The notes beneath the pieces are model-generated. The model ran no database searches. It had not been told where the DNA came from and worked only from the letters and a program-made list of their open reading frames with translations. This document shows, piece after piece, positions 1-8,420 of a stretch of 34,272 bases of DNA. The position numbers were made by a program, and so were the translations under genes. Position 1 is the first letter of the stretch; every line of letters starts with the position of its first letter. Source of the DNA: Gammaproteobacteria bacterium (GTDB lineage Bacteria; Pseudomonadota; Gammaproteobacteria; Pseudomonadales; Azotimanducaceae); the NCBI GenBank assembly GCA_024640825.1, contig JAHEEG010000025.1, positions 1 through 34,272 on the forward strand. Reading direction: 5' to 3'.

Positions 1-73
1 TCGCTTTCTCCAGAACGTAACGCGCCTGCTCGTCATCGCCCGGGACCACCAGAATATTTTTCAGCGGCTGCAT
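1..73 (-). CDS. Universal stress protein, N-terminal fragment (runs off the left edge)
   Basis: Only the first 24 codons are inside the window, read leftward from the ATG at 73. The peptide begins MQPLKNILVVPGDD, the usual first beta strand of the UspA fold, in which a hydrophobic strand ends in the Asp that contacts the adenine in ATP-binding members. A purine-rich GGAGAGGAAAC ribosome-binding site lies just before the ATG. The gene is divergent from the tandem Usp gene at 349. The assignment rests on this short stretch and on its Usp-rich surroundings, so the subfamily cannot be given. Confidence 0.6.
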   Translation of the reverse strand, partial: MQPLKNILVVPGDDEQARYVLEKA

Positions 74-146
74 GTTTCCTCTCCCCTCCCACCATTCTGA
101 TCAACGATATCGGGGCATGATATTGGTCTACGCCGCGCGAGGCGTA

Positions 147-159
147 TCCGTATTTTCCA
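147..159 (-). promoter_or_regulatory. Candidate regulator binding site, copy 1 of GGAAAWTACGG motif
   Basis: On the minus strand this reads TGGAAAATACGGA and continues TA, giving GGAAAATACGGATA. It lies about 75 bp upstream of the leftward Usp start at 73. The copy upstream of ccoN (13701-13712) reads GGAAATTACGGATA in the same orientation relative to its gene, so 13 of 14 bases match. A third copy lies behind fixJ. The role as a FixJ site is inferred from this distribution only. Confidence 0.45.
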
Positions 160-348
160 CTGGCCACTCAACAGCGTCTGCGGAATGTACGTACTGGCGG
201 CAAGGTCCGGCAGCAGGAATCATAAAGGACGTGTGAAGGCCTCATGTTTTATCATGCGCTTGAGAGATCGTGTGTGCTGTGGTGTCGCTCAACTCAATTT
301 ATCAGCGACGTGCCGTGGGCCACCGGACATTTAGCGGGAGGGACCAGC

Positions 349-1251
349 ATGAAGCAGATCAGCCGAATCGTGGTTGCCAACGACAGTCTCGACGGCCTGG
401 CGGAAGCCCTGGAGAAAGCCGCCCTAGTCGAGCACTACACGGGGGCGAACATAGACGTTGTAGAGGTCGTATACGACACCATCGCCGAAGAGCCGCCGGA
501 AGTGCTGCCCCGGGATCAGCAGGCGCGCCTGATGGAGGCCATGAAAGCGGCGGAAAGAACCGGGTTGCAGCATCTGATCGAGCCCCTCAAGAATCGGGTT
601 GCCACCATCGAGCCCCAGGTGTTGTGGGGCAAAAAGGCTGATCAGGCCATTTTTCAGGTGCTCGGCGACAGCGCGGATCAGCTGCTGATCAAGCCGGTAT
701 CGCGGCACCATCAGCTCGCCGACTATTTCCAGACCCCCCTCGACTGGGCACTGATGCGTGAGGCGCCCTGCGCCGTGCTGATCTCCAAAGGCTCAGGCTG
801 GGCCCAACCTGAGCACGTCGTGGCCGCAGTCGATGTCGCGGACGTTGCTCACGGCGCCCTGTGCCGCGAGATCCTTCGAACAGCAGCAACGCTCGCAAAC
901 GTCCTGGGTACGGATCTGCATATCGCCACAGCCTACCCCAGTCTGGGTCAGAGCGTGGATGAGCTGCAGGTAGCCATGGACTACGAGGGCATCAAGCAGG
1001 ACATGCGCGACAGCCGGGCACAGGCGGTTGACCATTGGGTGAAGGAACTGTCTCTCGAGGTCGCCGAGGTACACCTTTTGGAAGGCAAACCCTCAGATGT
1101 CATCCCCGATCTCTCGAATCGGCTCCAGACAACCATCACCGTGCTGGGTACCGCCGCACGGAAAGGTCTGAAGAAGCTGCTTATTGGAAATACGGCGGAA
1201 ACCATCGTCAGCCGCGTAAACGGCGATATCGTTACAGTGCGGGAACCATGA
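349..1251 (+). CDS. Tandem-domain universal stress protein, UspE-like
   Basis: This 300-residue protein carries two UspA folds in tandem, roughly residues 1-145 and 155-300, like E. coli UspE. The start chosen is ATG 349 (MKQISRIVVANDS), because GGGAGGGA lies just upstream and the first Usp strand follows directly; the open frame extends to 244 without coding character. The second domain keeps a UspE-type loop, GTAARKGLKKLLIGNTAE, in the place of the nucleotide-binding loop. Family members are cytoplasmic stress-response proteins of poorly defined chemistry. Its stop overlaps the start of the Lon-like gene (ATGA), so the two are probably translated together. Confidence 0.85.
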   Translation: MKQISRIVVANDSLDGLAEALEKAALVEHYTGANIDVVEVVYDTIAEEPPEVLPRDQQARLMEAMKAAERTGLQHLIEPLKNRVATIEPQVLWGKKADQAIFQVLGDSADQLLIKPVSRHHQLADYFQTPLDWALMREAPCAVLISKGSGWAQPEHVVAAVDVADVAHGALCREILRTAATLANVLGTDLHIATAYPSLGQSVDELQVAMDYEGIKQDMRDSRAQAVDHWVKELSLEVAEVHLLEGKPSDVIPDLSNRLQTTITVLGTAARKGLKKLLIGNTAETIVSRVNGDIVTVREP

Positions 1252-3653
1252 AGCTGGAGCCAACCCAGCTCAGGCGCCAGGCTTCGGAGTCAGCGCTGGG
1301 ATTCAACTCTACCGCCGAGGTGGAACCCTCACGTGTTCAGCTCGGTCAGTCCAGGGCCCAGGGCGCGCTGGATTTCGCGATGGACATGGGCTTCGAGGGC
1401 TACAACCTCTACGCACTGGGCGCGCCCCAGATTGGCATGCACGCATTCGTTCAGGAGCGCCTGACGGAAATAGCAAAGGACGCGGAAGTTCCCCAGGACT
1501 GCTGCTACCTCAACAGCTTCAACGACCCGTCAAACCCGCGTGTTTGCATGCTTCCCGAAGGCGTTGGCCGGCGTTTCAAAACCGAAGTATCCCAGTTCAT
1601 CAGCGACGTTCGAACCACCCTGCCGGCCGCGCTGACCTCCGATGAGTACCGCAAGGCGGCTACGGATCTGACCGCCCAGTTTCAGCAGCGACAAATGGCC
1701 GACGCGTCGGAGCTGCAGAAAGAAGCCGAGCAGCTTGGCCTCACCATGCTACCCACGCCTAACGGCTTCGCCTTCGCGCCTGTCGAAGAAGGCAAGGTGA
1801 TGGATCAGGAGGCGTTCGCCGCCCTGGACGACACCCGCAAGCGGCAGATCGCCGAAGGCATCGATCAGATGAACCAGCGCCTGATCGAGCGGTTGCGAGA
1901 ATATCCGAAGTTCCAGGAGCAGCTGATCGCCCAGCAACGAAAGTTGCTCTACGAGACCGCGGACAACGTCCTCACCCGCCTCTCCGCCCGCCTGCGCAGT
2001 CACTATCAGATTTACCCGGCTGCCGCCGCCTTCATTGTCGCCACCAAGGCGCACCTGCTGGAGAACGTCGAACGCATCATCGCGCTGGAGCAGGGTAAGG
2101 ACCAGGACCAGACGAGAGGTCTGCCCGTACCCCTGGCCGCCCCCGGAGACGCGGCGGACAGATTTTTCAAGCACTATCAGGTCAACCTGCTTGTAGACAA
2201 TGCGGACCTGGAAGGGGCCCCGGTAATCTACGAAAGCAATCCAAGCCTCGACAACCTGGTGGGCAAGCTGGAGCATCGGTTCGAGTACGGAACCCCGGTT
2301 ACCGACTTCAGCATGATACGCCCGGGCGCCCTGCACCGGGCCAACGGCGGCTATCTGCTGTTGGACACGGACAGGCTGCTGCAGAAGCCGTTCGCCTGGG
2401 AGGCGCTGAAACGCGCCCTGACGGACGGCCGGATCCGGGTGGAATCCGTGGGCCAGCTGCTGAACATGGCGTACTCGATATCCCTGGAGCCCGAGCCCGT
2501 TCCGCTGAACGTCAAGGTCATTCTGCTGGGCAATCGGGAGCTGTATCAGCTGCTGCGCCGCTACGACCCCGATTTCGACAGCCTCTTCAAGATCCTTGCT
2601 GACTTTGACGACTACGTGGAGTGGAATGATGAGAACCAGGCCGCCTACGCGGCGATGCTGTCGCGGCTGGTTCACGAATCCGGCATTCGCCATCTCACCG
2701 CAGCGGCGGTGGCAAGCACGCTCGAACACAGCAGCCGACTGGTGGAAGACCGCGGACGGTTGTCCGCCCGGATCAAGGACATGGAGGACATCCTGCGCGA
2801 AGCTGACCAGCTGGCAAGCCAGGACAAAGCCGAGCTGATCGACGCGGTCCATATCGACAAGGTCATTCTCAACCGCGTATATCGGCTGGATCGGATCCGC
2901 GAGCTTATCCACGAAAACATCACGCGAGGCATCACGGTCGTAGAAACGGAAGGCAGGAGGACGGGCCAGATCAACGGCCTGTCCGTTGTACAGATCGGCA
3001 AGCTGATGTTCGGTCAGCCATCCAGGATCACCGCCACTGCCCGCGTGGGCAAGGGTGAGCTCATCGACATCGAACGGGAGGCGCGGCTGGGTGGGAACAT
3101 CCATACCAAGGCCGTGATGATCGTTTCGAACTTCATCGGTTCTCGCTACGCCCGGGAAAATCCCCTGTCGCTGCACGCAAGCCTTGTGTTCGAGCAGTCT
3201 TACGGCGGGATAGAGGGCGACAGCGCGTCCATCGCCGAGGTCTGCGCGCTGATCTCAGCCATCATCGACCGTCCGCTGCGGCAGGATCTGGCCGTGACCG
3301 GCTCCATGGATCAGCACGGCAAGGCTCAGGCTATCGGCGGCGTCAACCAGAAGATCGAGGGATTTTACGACATCTGCAAGGTGCAGGGATTCACAGGCAA
3401 CCAGGGCGTCATCATACCTGGCAGCAACGTCGACAATCTGATGCTGCGGCAGGACGTGGTCGATGCAGTCGCCGAAGGTCAGTTTCACGTTTACACCATG
3501 GAGACGGTAGACGACGCCATGTCCATACTTTTCGCCGCGCCGGGCGCCAGCCCGGTTGACCCGGCGGAAATCAACACGGCGGTTACTCAACGGGTTGAAG
3601 CGCTACACGGGTTCTGGATGGCGGCAACCAGAGATCACGGCGCCGAGGAGTAA
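1248..3653 (+). CDS. Lon-family ATP-dependent protease (LonB-like, AAA_32 type)
   Basis: This 801-residue cytoplasmic protease starts at ATG 1248, overlapping the preceding stop by four bases. The C-terminal Lon protease domain shows the Ser/Lys dyad: Ser659 in EGDSAS and Lys702 in GGVNQKIEG. The ATPase part has a Walker B-like GGYLLLD and a sensor LLGN. The expected P-loop region near residues 58-65 reads GAPQIGMH, without the Lys-Ser/Thr of a normal Walker A. The domain layout (N-terminal AAA_32, middle helical part, C-terminal peptidase) matches the proteobacterial Lon-like family rather than housekeeping Lon, which has a separate N-domain. Its pairing with usp genes suggests a stress-linked proteolytic role. 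Confidence 0.88.
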   Translation: MKLEPTQLRRQASESALGFNSTAEVEPSRVQLGQSRAQGALDFAMDMGFEGYNLYALGAPQIGMHAFVQERLTEIAKDAEVPQDCCYLNSFNDPSNPRVCMLPEGVGRRFKTEVSQFISDVRTTLPAALTSDEYRKAATDLTAQFQQRQMADASELQKEAEQLGLTMLPTPNGFAFAPVEEGKVMDQEAFAALDDTRKRQIAEGIDQMNQRLIERLREYPKFQEQLIAQQRKLLYETADNVLTRLSARLRSHYQIYPAAAAFIVATKAHLLENVERIIALEQGKDQDQTRGLPVPLAAPGDAADRFFKHYQVNLLVDNADLEGAPVIYESNPSLDNLVGKLEHRFEYGTPVTDFSMIRPGALHRANGGYLLLDTDRLLQKPFAWEALKRALTDGRIRVESVGQLLNMAYSISLEPEPVPLNVKVILLGNRELYQLLRRYDPDFDSLFKILADFDDYVEWNDENQAAYAAMLSRLVHESGIRHLTAAAVASTLEHSSRLVEDRGRLSARIKDMEDILREADQLASQDKAELIDAVHIDKVILNRVYRLDRIRELIHENITRGITVVETEGRRTGQINGLSVVQIGKLMFGQPSRITATARVGKGELIDIEREARLGGNIHTKAVMIVSNFIGSRYARENPLSLHASLVFEQSYGGIEGDSASIAEVCALISAIIDRPLRQDLAVTGSMDQHGKAQAIGGVNQKIEGFYDICKVQGFTGNQGVIIPGSNVDNLMLRQDVVDAVAEGQFHVYTMETVDDAMSILFAAPGASPVDPAEINTAVTQRVEALHGFWMAATRDHGAEE

Positions 3654-3674
3654 GGGTGACGAGAGACCACAGCA

Positions 3675-4469
3675 ATGAAAACTGAAACCAGGAGTCGCGT
3701 GCTGATTTCCTTCGACTGCGGGCGCCCAAGCGAAGAGCTGCTGCGGCTGCTGCCGAGGCTGCTGGGGGCGAAGCCGCTGGAGCTGGTCGGCCTGTACGTG
3801 GAGGACGAGGATCTGCTGAGAGCCGCGGCGCTTCCGTGCTTGCGCGAGGTTTCACTTAACGGTCACGTCGCAGAAATGAACGTCAACCGCTTGCAGGACC
3901 AGCAGGCCGCTGAGGCGTCGGCCATCCGCAAAACGTTCGAAGAGGTAGCCGGGAGGATGCAAATTCAGCACCGCTTTCTCGTTACCCAGGGGCGCGCCAG
4001 CGACGAACTCATTCGGGTCGCCGCCGATTCAGACTTCGTACTTATCACCCGGGCGTTGCGCACCAGCGGCTTGCGGCCACGCAGTGGCGTGCACTACGAC
4101 GCGCTGTTGCGTCACCCCAGAAACGTTCTGATCGTCAATGAGCCCTGGCGATCCGGATCCTCCGTTGTCGTTCTGGGTACCTCCGGAGACTCTCTGGCCA
4201 TCGCGCGCCGGTTCTCCGAGGCCGAAGGGCTGGCAGTCATCCTCGCGACCCCAGAGCCGGAGAAGCAGGGTTCCGCAGCGGAGTCTGAGCTGCTGGCAGG
4301 AGAACGCCGGATAACGCTGGTAGAGTGGTCCGAGGAAGCCATTGCGGATCTTTGTCTCGCGGAAGACGCCCGGTTGCTGATCGTCCCCAGAACCCAGGCC
4401 TTGGACTGGGCGGAGCTGCTACCCAGGCTCGTGGATCGTCTGCCCTGCTCGGTCCTGCAGCTGGGCTAA
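3675..4469 (+). CDS. Divergent universal-stress-protein-like protein
   Basis: This 264-residue protein starts at ATG 3675, 21 bases after the Lon-like stop and probably in the same operon. The N-terminal strand SRVLISFDCGRPSEELL, a following GLYVEDEDL strand and the later VTQGRASDELIRVAADSDFVLITRAL resemble a Usp domain with its ligand loop region. The second half (VVVLGTSGDSLAIARRF and SVLQLG at the end) looks like a weaker second alpha/beta repeat. The classical G-x2-G-x9-G(S/T) ATP loop is absent, so nucleotide binding is doubtful. It has no signal peptide or membrane segment. The fold assignment is reasonable; the specific role is unknown. Confidence 0.6.
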   Translation: MKTETRSRVLISFDCGRPSEELLRLLPRLLGAKPLELVGLYVEDEDLLRAAALPCLREVSLNGHVAEMNVNRLQDQQAAEASAIRKTFEEVAGRMQIQHRFLVTQGRASDELIRVAADSDFVLITRALRTSGLRPRSGVHYDALLRHPRNVLIVNEPWRSGSSVVVLGTSGDSLAIARRFSEAEGLAVILATPEPEKQGSAAESELLAGERRITLVEWSEEAIADLCLAEDARLLIVPRTQALDWAELLPRLVDRLPCSVLQLG

Positions 4470-4490
4470 AAGCTTTCGGATTGAACAGCT

Positions 4491-4505
4491 CGGCTTGATA
4501 AGCCG
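4491..4505. terminator. Possible bidirectional terminator hairpin between convergent genes
   Basis: CGGCTT-gat-AAGCCG is a perfect 6-bp stem with a 3-base loop in the 55-bp gap between the convergent Usp-like gene (ends 4469) and slipin gene (ends 4525). GATTG/CAATC pairs flank it, and a second small GATTG-atgt-CAATC hairpin follows at 4517-4530. There is no clear T-tract on either side, so intrinsic termination is only plausible. Confidence 0.35.
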
Positions 4506-4524
4506 CAATCTCGGCAGATTGATG

Positions 4525-5304
4525 TCAATCCGACTTCGGCGAGCTTCCTGAGCCGGATTTCTCCAGAACATCCTGTATGGTTCCCATCATGCTTATGGGC
4601 AGCGGAAACACGATTGTCGAGCTTTTCTCGCCGGCAATTTCAACCAGCGTCTGCAGATAACGCAACTGCATGGCCTCACCCTGCACGGACAGCAGCTGAG
4701 CCGCCTCCACCAGCTTGGCAGCCGCCTGCTCTTCACCTTCCGCGTGGATGATCTTGGCGCGCCGTTCTCGCTCGGCTTCCGCTTGCTTCGCGATGGCCCG
4801 GATCATGCTTTCATCGATGTCCACATGTTTGATCTCCACGTTGGACACTTTGATTCCCCACTGGTCGGTCTGCTTATCCAGAATTTCCTGAATGTCGGCA
4901 TTGAGGCGCTCCCGTTCAGCCAGCAACTCGTCCAGCTCATGCTGGCCGAGCACGGAGCGCAGCGTCGTCTGGGCAAGCTGCCCGGTGGCTTCCATGTAGT
5001 TCTCGACGTTGACGATAGCCCGCTCCGGGTCCAGAACGCGGAAGTAGAGGACAGCGTTTACTTTGACCGAGACGTTGTCGCGAGTAATGAGGTCCTGCGA
5101 AGGAATGTCGAGCACCAGAGTGCGAAGATCCACGCGCACCATCTGTTGCACAATGGGAACGATGAGGATCAGGCCAGGGCCCTTTACCTTGTAAAAGCGC
5201 CCGAGCAGAAACACCACGCCCCGTTCGTATTCCCTCAGCACCCGGAAGGCGCTCATCAGCAGGCCGGCAACAACGACCAGTACGACAGTTGAAAAAATTT
5301 CCAT
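4525..5304 (-). CDS. Slipin (stomatin/prohibitin family, SPFH domain membrane protein)
   Basis: This 259-residue protein starts at ATG 5304 ([11 protein letters not shown]). GGAGGAG precedes that codon by about nine bases, and the frame upstream is shared with the NfeD gene end. It has one N-terminal membrane segment (about residues 3-20), then an SPFH domain with the family signature [14 protein letters not shown] and [20 protein letters not shown] charged helical region rich in [12 protein letters not shown] follows, the likely coiled coil for oligomerisation. Slipins form membrane scaffolds and are substrates or partners of NfeD proteases, which fits the NfeD gene ending only four bases upstream. 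It is the last gene of a leftward operon. Confidence 0.9.
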   Translation of the reverse strand: MEIFSTVVLVVVAGLLMSAFRVLREYERGVVFLLGRFYKVKGPGLILIVPIVQQMVRVDLRTLVLDIPSQDLITRDNVSVKVNAVLYFRVLDPERAIVNVENYMEATGQLAQTTLRSVLGQHELDELLAERERLNADIQEILDKQTDQWGIKVSNVEIKHVDIDESMIRAIAKQAEAERERRAKIIHAEGEEQAAAKLVEAAQLLSVQGEAMQLRYLQTLVEIAGEKSSTIVFPLPISMMGTIQDVLEKSGSGSSPKSD

Positions 5305-5308
5305 GGCC

Positions 5309-6742
5309 CTAGGGCTCCTCCTGTTTATCCGGCTTAACAATCAGGGTGATGCCATCCACGGCTGTGATGATCACTCTGTCCCCTTTGCGAACGGACTCGG
5401 GACAGCGGGCGTTCCACTGCTCACCAAAGGCCCAGACAAGTCCCCGCCCGTCGAAATCGTGTTGCACCTCGGCGCGCCCGCCCACCATGGATTCCGCGCC
5501 AGTGGTAACCCGCTGCCGCCGTGCCCGCACGGCAAAGCCCACGGCGAACAGGGCAAGCCCCGCCGTGGTCGCGGCAAACGCGGCGATCACGGTGATCGGC
5601 ACCTGATATCCGGGCGCCTGGGTATCCATGAGTATCAGCGAGCCGAACACGAAAGCAGCCACGCCGGCGAAACCCAGGATCCCCAGCGTGGGCGTGAAGA
5701 CTTCGATGATCATCATGGCAATACCAACGACTATGAGCGCCAGACCGGCGTAGTTGATGGGCAGCATCTGCAGGCCGTAGGCCCCCAGCAGCAGACAGAT
5801 GATGCCTATGACCGATGGAAACACCATTCCCGGGTTATAGAACTCGAGAATGAGGCCGTAGATGCCGAATATGAGCAATCCGTAAGCGATGGTCGGGTCG
5901 GTGATGACTTCCAGCAGCTCGTGCTGCCAGTCCGTTTCCACCACGTACACCTCGGCGGTGGCCACGTCCAGGGAGACCGTGCGCTCTGGCAAGGTCACCG
6001 ACCAGCCGTCGATTTGCGCCAGCAGCGACGACATGTCGGGCACCACGAGGTCAATGACATTCTGCTCCAGAGCCTCGGACGCGCGCAGGTTGGCGCCGAA
6101 GCGCACTGTCTCTTCCGCCCACTCGATGTTTCGCTCCCGCAACTCGCCAAGGCTCTGCAGATAGGCCACGGCATCGTTGACGACCTTGCGGGTCATGGCG
6201 TCTCCCGCCGTGGGGCTTGGTTTTTCTGGCACGTTTCCCGGCTGATCTTCCGCCGCGTCGTTCGGGCCGGGACCCCGGGGTTCAGGCATGCGCGGCGTGG
6301 GTGCAATGCTCACCGGGGTGGAAGACCCGATATTGGTTGCCGGCGCCATAGCCACGATGTGGCTGGCATAAGCGATGTACGTCCCCGCGCTCGCCGCCCG
6401 GGCGCCGTCCGGGGCGACGAAGGTTACGACCGGAATATCCGCTGAGAGAATCTCCTTGACCAGCTGGCGCATGGACTTGTCGAGCCCGCCGGGCGTGTCC
6501 ATACGAATGATGAACGCACGCGCGCCGGCCGCACGCGCGTCCGCCATGGCGCGTATGATGAAATCGGCGGTGGCCGGACCAAGCGCGCCATCCAGATCAG
6601 CAACCCAGACCTGCCCCTCACGCCCAGGAGCCGCGCTCTCCGCGCCCTGAGCGGCTGCCCAATGAATGCCGAGCAACAAGGACAGCAGGGTGATGAGCAG
6701 GGGTAACGGACGCACCGGAAGAATTCTCACCGCCGCAAGCAC
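5309..6742 (-). CDS. NfeD-family membrane-bound ClpP-class serine protease
   Basis: This 477-residue long-form NfeD protein has a signal/membrane segment at about residues 10-31. A ClpP-like protease domain follows, with Ser118 in [10 protein letters not shown] and Lys186 in TRKVVNDAV as the likely Ser-Lys dyad of this family. Then come four or so membrane helices (about 285-400) and a C-terminal OB-type NfeD domain ending [10 protein letters not shown]. Such proteases are known to cut the C-terminal region of their stomatin partner, encoded next. The GTG start at 6742 is the longest option and has no good ribosome-binding site; GTG codons at 6730 or 6715 are alternatives, so the N-terminus is uncertain. 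Confidence 0.9.
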   Translation of the reverse strand: MLAAVRILPVRPLPLLITLLSLLLGIHWAAAQGAESAAPGREGQVWVADLDGALGPATADFIIRAMADARAAGARAFIIRMDTPGGLDKSMRQLVKEILSADIPVVTFVAPDGARAASAGTYIAYASHIVAMAPATNIGSSTPVSIAPTPRMPEPRGPGPNDAAEDQPGNVPEKPSPTAGDAMTRKVVNDAVAYLQSLGELRERNIEWAEETVRFGANLRASEALEQNVIDLVVPDMSSLLAQIDGWSVTLPERTVSLDVATAEVYVVETDWQHELLEVITDPTIAYGLLIFGIYGLILEFYNPGMVFPSVIGIICLLLGAYGLQMLPINYAGLALIVVGIAMMIIEVFTPTLGILGFAGVAAFVFGSLILMDTQAPGYQVPITVIAAFAATTAGLALFAVGFAVRARRQRVTTGAESMVGGRAEVQHDFDGRGLVWAFGEQWNARCPESVRKGDRVIITAVDGITLIVKPDKQEEP

Positions 6743-6782
6743 CGCAAAAATTCAACCCGTTCTGTTCCTGCCGTCCGCTGCA

Positions 6783-7316
6783 TCATAAGCACGGGTTTTT
6801 CACCCCCTGTAGCATGGCGTCGAGCGTGGTGGAAACGATGAGCACCGCCCGCTCGTCGTGAAAGGTCTCGCCGCCAACAATAGCATGAGGGCGATCCATG
6901 GACCCCTGCCAGATCAGGGAGCCGTCACGGTTATCGACGAGGTGAAGATCGACGTGGGCGACGAAGCGGGTGATTTCGCCCGGCGCAACGGCGTCGCCAA
7001 AGGCATCTCTGGAACCAGGGTTAGGCGTCCTGTCGATCATGGAAAAACGGGCTACCGCGGTAACATCGGCGTGAGCGGGCTGGCTGGCGGCCTGCAATCC
7101 CTGACGCTCGAGCGCACCCGTCAGGGCCTGGGCTACCACCGGCTCTATAAAGCCCGGCATGTCCTGCTGCTGGATAACAAAGGTTTCGAAAGGCGACGCT
7201 GCAACGTTACATCGCTGTGGCACGAAATGCGTCATGGGTACAGAGCCGGCGCACCCTGCAAGCGCAATGCCCGCGAACATCAGCTTCGAGAGAGCCCGGA
7301 TAAGGCGTTCACTCAT
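6783..7316 (-). CDS. Putative lipoprotein of unknown function
   Basis: This 177-residue protein starts at ATG 7316, with a purine-rich GGGGGTGAG upstream. The N-terminus has basic residues, a short hydrophobic stretch and a lipobox IALAGC, so lipidation at Cys22 and membrane anchoring are likely. The rest (VAQALTGALERQGLQ, then ADVTAVARFSMIDR, then HVDLHLVDNRDGSLIWQGSMDR) resembles the DUF4136-type lipoprotein fold, in which paired strands describe a substrate-like periplasmic domain; this is a resemblance only. It sits between a usp gene (10 bases upstream) and nfeD (40 bases downstream) in a leftward operon, suggesting an envelope-stress role. Confidence 0.7.
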   Translation of the reverse strand: MSERLIRALSKLMFAGIALAGCAGSVPMTHFVPQRCNVAASPFETFVIQQQDMPGFIEPVVAQALTGALERQGLQAASQPAHADVTAVARFSMIDRTPNPGSRDAFGDAVAPGEITRFVAHVDLHLVDNRDGSLIWQGSMDRPHAIVGGETFHDERAVLIVSTTLDAMLQGVKNPCL

Positions 7317-7326
7317 GTCTGCTGGC

Positions 7327-7785
7327 TCACCCCCGAATGCGCACCGTCAGCACATCGCAGGGGGCGCCGTGAAGAACGGCATTGGCCGTGGAGCCCAGCA
7401 TGACCTGCGGCAAACCATGCCTGCCGTGGGAACCGATGACGATGAGATCAGCCTTGATGGCTTCTGCATAGGCGTGGATTTCGGCGGCGGGACGGCCGAA
7501 AAGCACCGTCACCCGGTCCGGGGAGATGCCGAACCGGGCGACCCGTTCGCGCACGCTGTCCGTGATCTCCCGGCTGATCTCAGCCTCCATGTCCTGGAGC
7601 GGCCACGTCGAGGCGAACGACGCGCCATCCATCCCGCTGATACCGCTTATCATGGGTGGGATTACCGTGGTGACGTAATAGCTGTCGGCACCTCGGGGGT
7701 CCAAGGCGGTAGCAGCTTCAAGTACCTGATCTGCTTCCTCCGAGGCGTCCAACGCAATTAGAACCCGTCTATATCTGCTGATCAT
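7327..7785 (-). CDS. Universal stress protein (UspA family, ATP-binding type)
   Basis: This 152-residue single-domain Usp is started at ATG 7785 (MISRYRRVLIALDAS) rather than the longer frame to 7830, which would overlap the preceding gene. The loop GSHGRHGLPQVMLGSTANAVL satisfies the G-x2-G-x9-G-S nucleotide-binding motif, and the N-terminal strand ends in the conserved Asp. It therefore probably binds ATP, like the MJ0577 class. It lies 11 bases after the stop of another usp gene and 10 bases before the lipoprotein gene, within one leftward operon. Its partner is about equally long but clearly diverged, so the pair is an old duplication. Confidence 0.88.
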   Translation of the reverse strand: MISRYRRVLIALDASEEADQVLEAATALDPRGADSYYVTTVIPPMISGISGMDGASFASTWPLQDMEAEISREITDSVRERVARFGISPDRVTVLFGRPAAEIHAYAEAIKADLIVIGSHGRHGLPQVMLGSTANAVLHGAPCDVLTVRIRG

Positions 7786-7796
7786 GGCGCCAACCT

Positions 7797-8240
7797 TCAG
7801 TCTTTGATACGAACAGTCAGCACGTCGCAATTGGCCCGGTGCAGGACACCGTTTGCTGTAGATCCCAGCAACAGCCCGATGCCGTGTTTGCCGTGAGAGC
7901 CGATGACAATCAGATCTACGCCCATGCGCTCGGCGCTGTCGACAATCTGCGTCACCGGCGCGCCGACGCTAACGTGAACTTCATTACTATCAATGCCCTT
8001 TTGCGCCGCCATGGCTCCAACCTGGACCTTCGCCTGAGCCTTGGCTTCCTCTTCGAAATTCACGCTGATCTGGGTGTAGGAAACCATGTCCAGACCGCCG
8101 TAGACGTGAGTCAGTGGTTTGACCACGGTCACTACCGACAGACTAGCCTTGTGCTCGTCAGCTACCTGTCGAGCTATGGCCAGCACCTGGTCCGCTTCTT
8201 CCGTCACATCAACCGCGGCCAATATGTGCTTGTATTTCAT
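7797..8240 (-). CDS. Universal stress protein (UspA family, ATP-binding type)
   Basis: This 147-residue Usp starts at ATG 8240 with AAGGA seven bases upstream. It begins MKYKHILAAVDVTEEADQVL and ends with GSHGKHGIGLLLGSTANGVL, a complete G-x2-G-x9-G-S ATP-binding loop. It is the first gene of the leftward operon usp-usp-lipoprotein-nfeD-slipin. It is divergent from the usp gene at 8421 across a 180-bp gap that carries strong inverted repeats, which suggests that the two directions share control. The cellular role is inferred from the family. Confidence 0.9.
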   Translation of the reverse strand: MKYKHILAAVDVTEEADQVLAIARQVADEHKASLSVVTVVKPLTHVYGGLDMVSYTQISVNFEEEAKAQAKVQVGAMAAQKGIDSNEVHVSVGAPVTQIVDSAERMGVDLIVIGSHGKHGIGLLLGSTANGVLHRANCDVLTVRIKD

Positions 8241-8289
8241 GTTTACATCCTTAGATTCACTTTAACCCTCCGTCGAACGTACGCTCATC

Positions 8290-8322
8290 GGGGTTTCCCT
8301 GGGTTTCCGTTTCGGAAACCCC
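8290..8322. repeat. Strong inverted repeat with alternative pairing between divergent usp genes
   Basis: GGGTTTCCG (8301-8309), loop TTT, CGGAAACCC (8313-8321) is a perfect 9-bp hairpin. A further GGGTTTCC at 8291-8298 lies exactly 10 bp from the first arm and could pair with the same right arm. A second palindrome, CATCC-tga-GGATG, follows at 8343-8355, and a TAGAAT that could be a -10 box for the rightward usp lies between them at 8336-8341. No T-tract follows on either strand, so an operator is more likely than a terminator. Confidence 0.55.
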
Positions 8323-8420
8323 TTAGAGAATCATATAGAATACATCCTGAGGATGGGTGCTGCTTGGCCGCGCATTCAGGTAGCATCGGATCTACCCGAA
8401 TCTCCGTTGAAAGGACCAAG

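Noticed and set aside
1187-1197. GGAAATACGGC as a fourth copy of the candidate FixJ motif
   Set aside because: It is one base shorter and falls inside the coding sequence for the conserved GNTAE of the tandem Usp protein, so it is explained by codon constraint.
1749-3176. Long 475-codon open frame antisense to the Lon-like gene
   Set aside because: It is the high-GC shadow of a clearly conserved protease gene; its translation shows no domain.
4519-4532. TTGATGTCAATCCG as an Anr/FNR box
   Set aside because: It matches the TTGAT-N4-ATCAA pattern only partly and lies over the slipin stop codon between convergent genes, where it could not act as a promoter site.
8301-8321. The 9-bp hairpin as an intrinsic terminator
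   Set aside because: No T-run follows on either strand, and it lies between two divergent gene starts, where no transcript needs to end.
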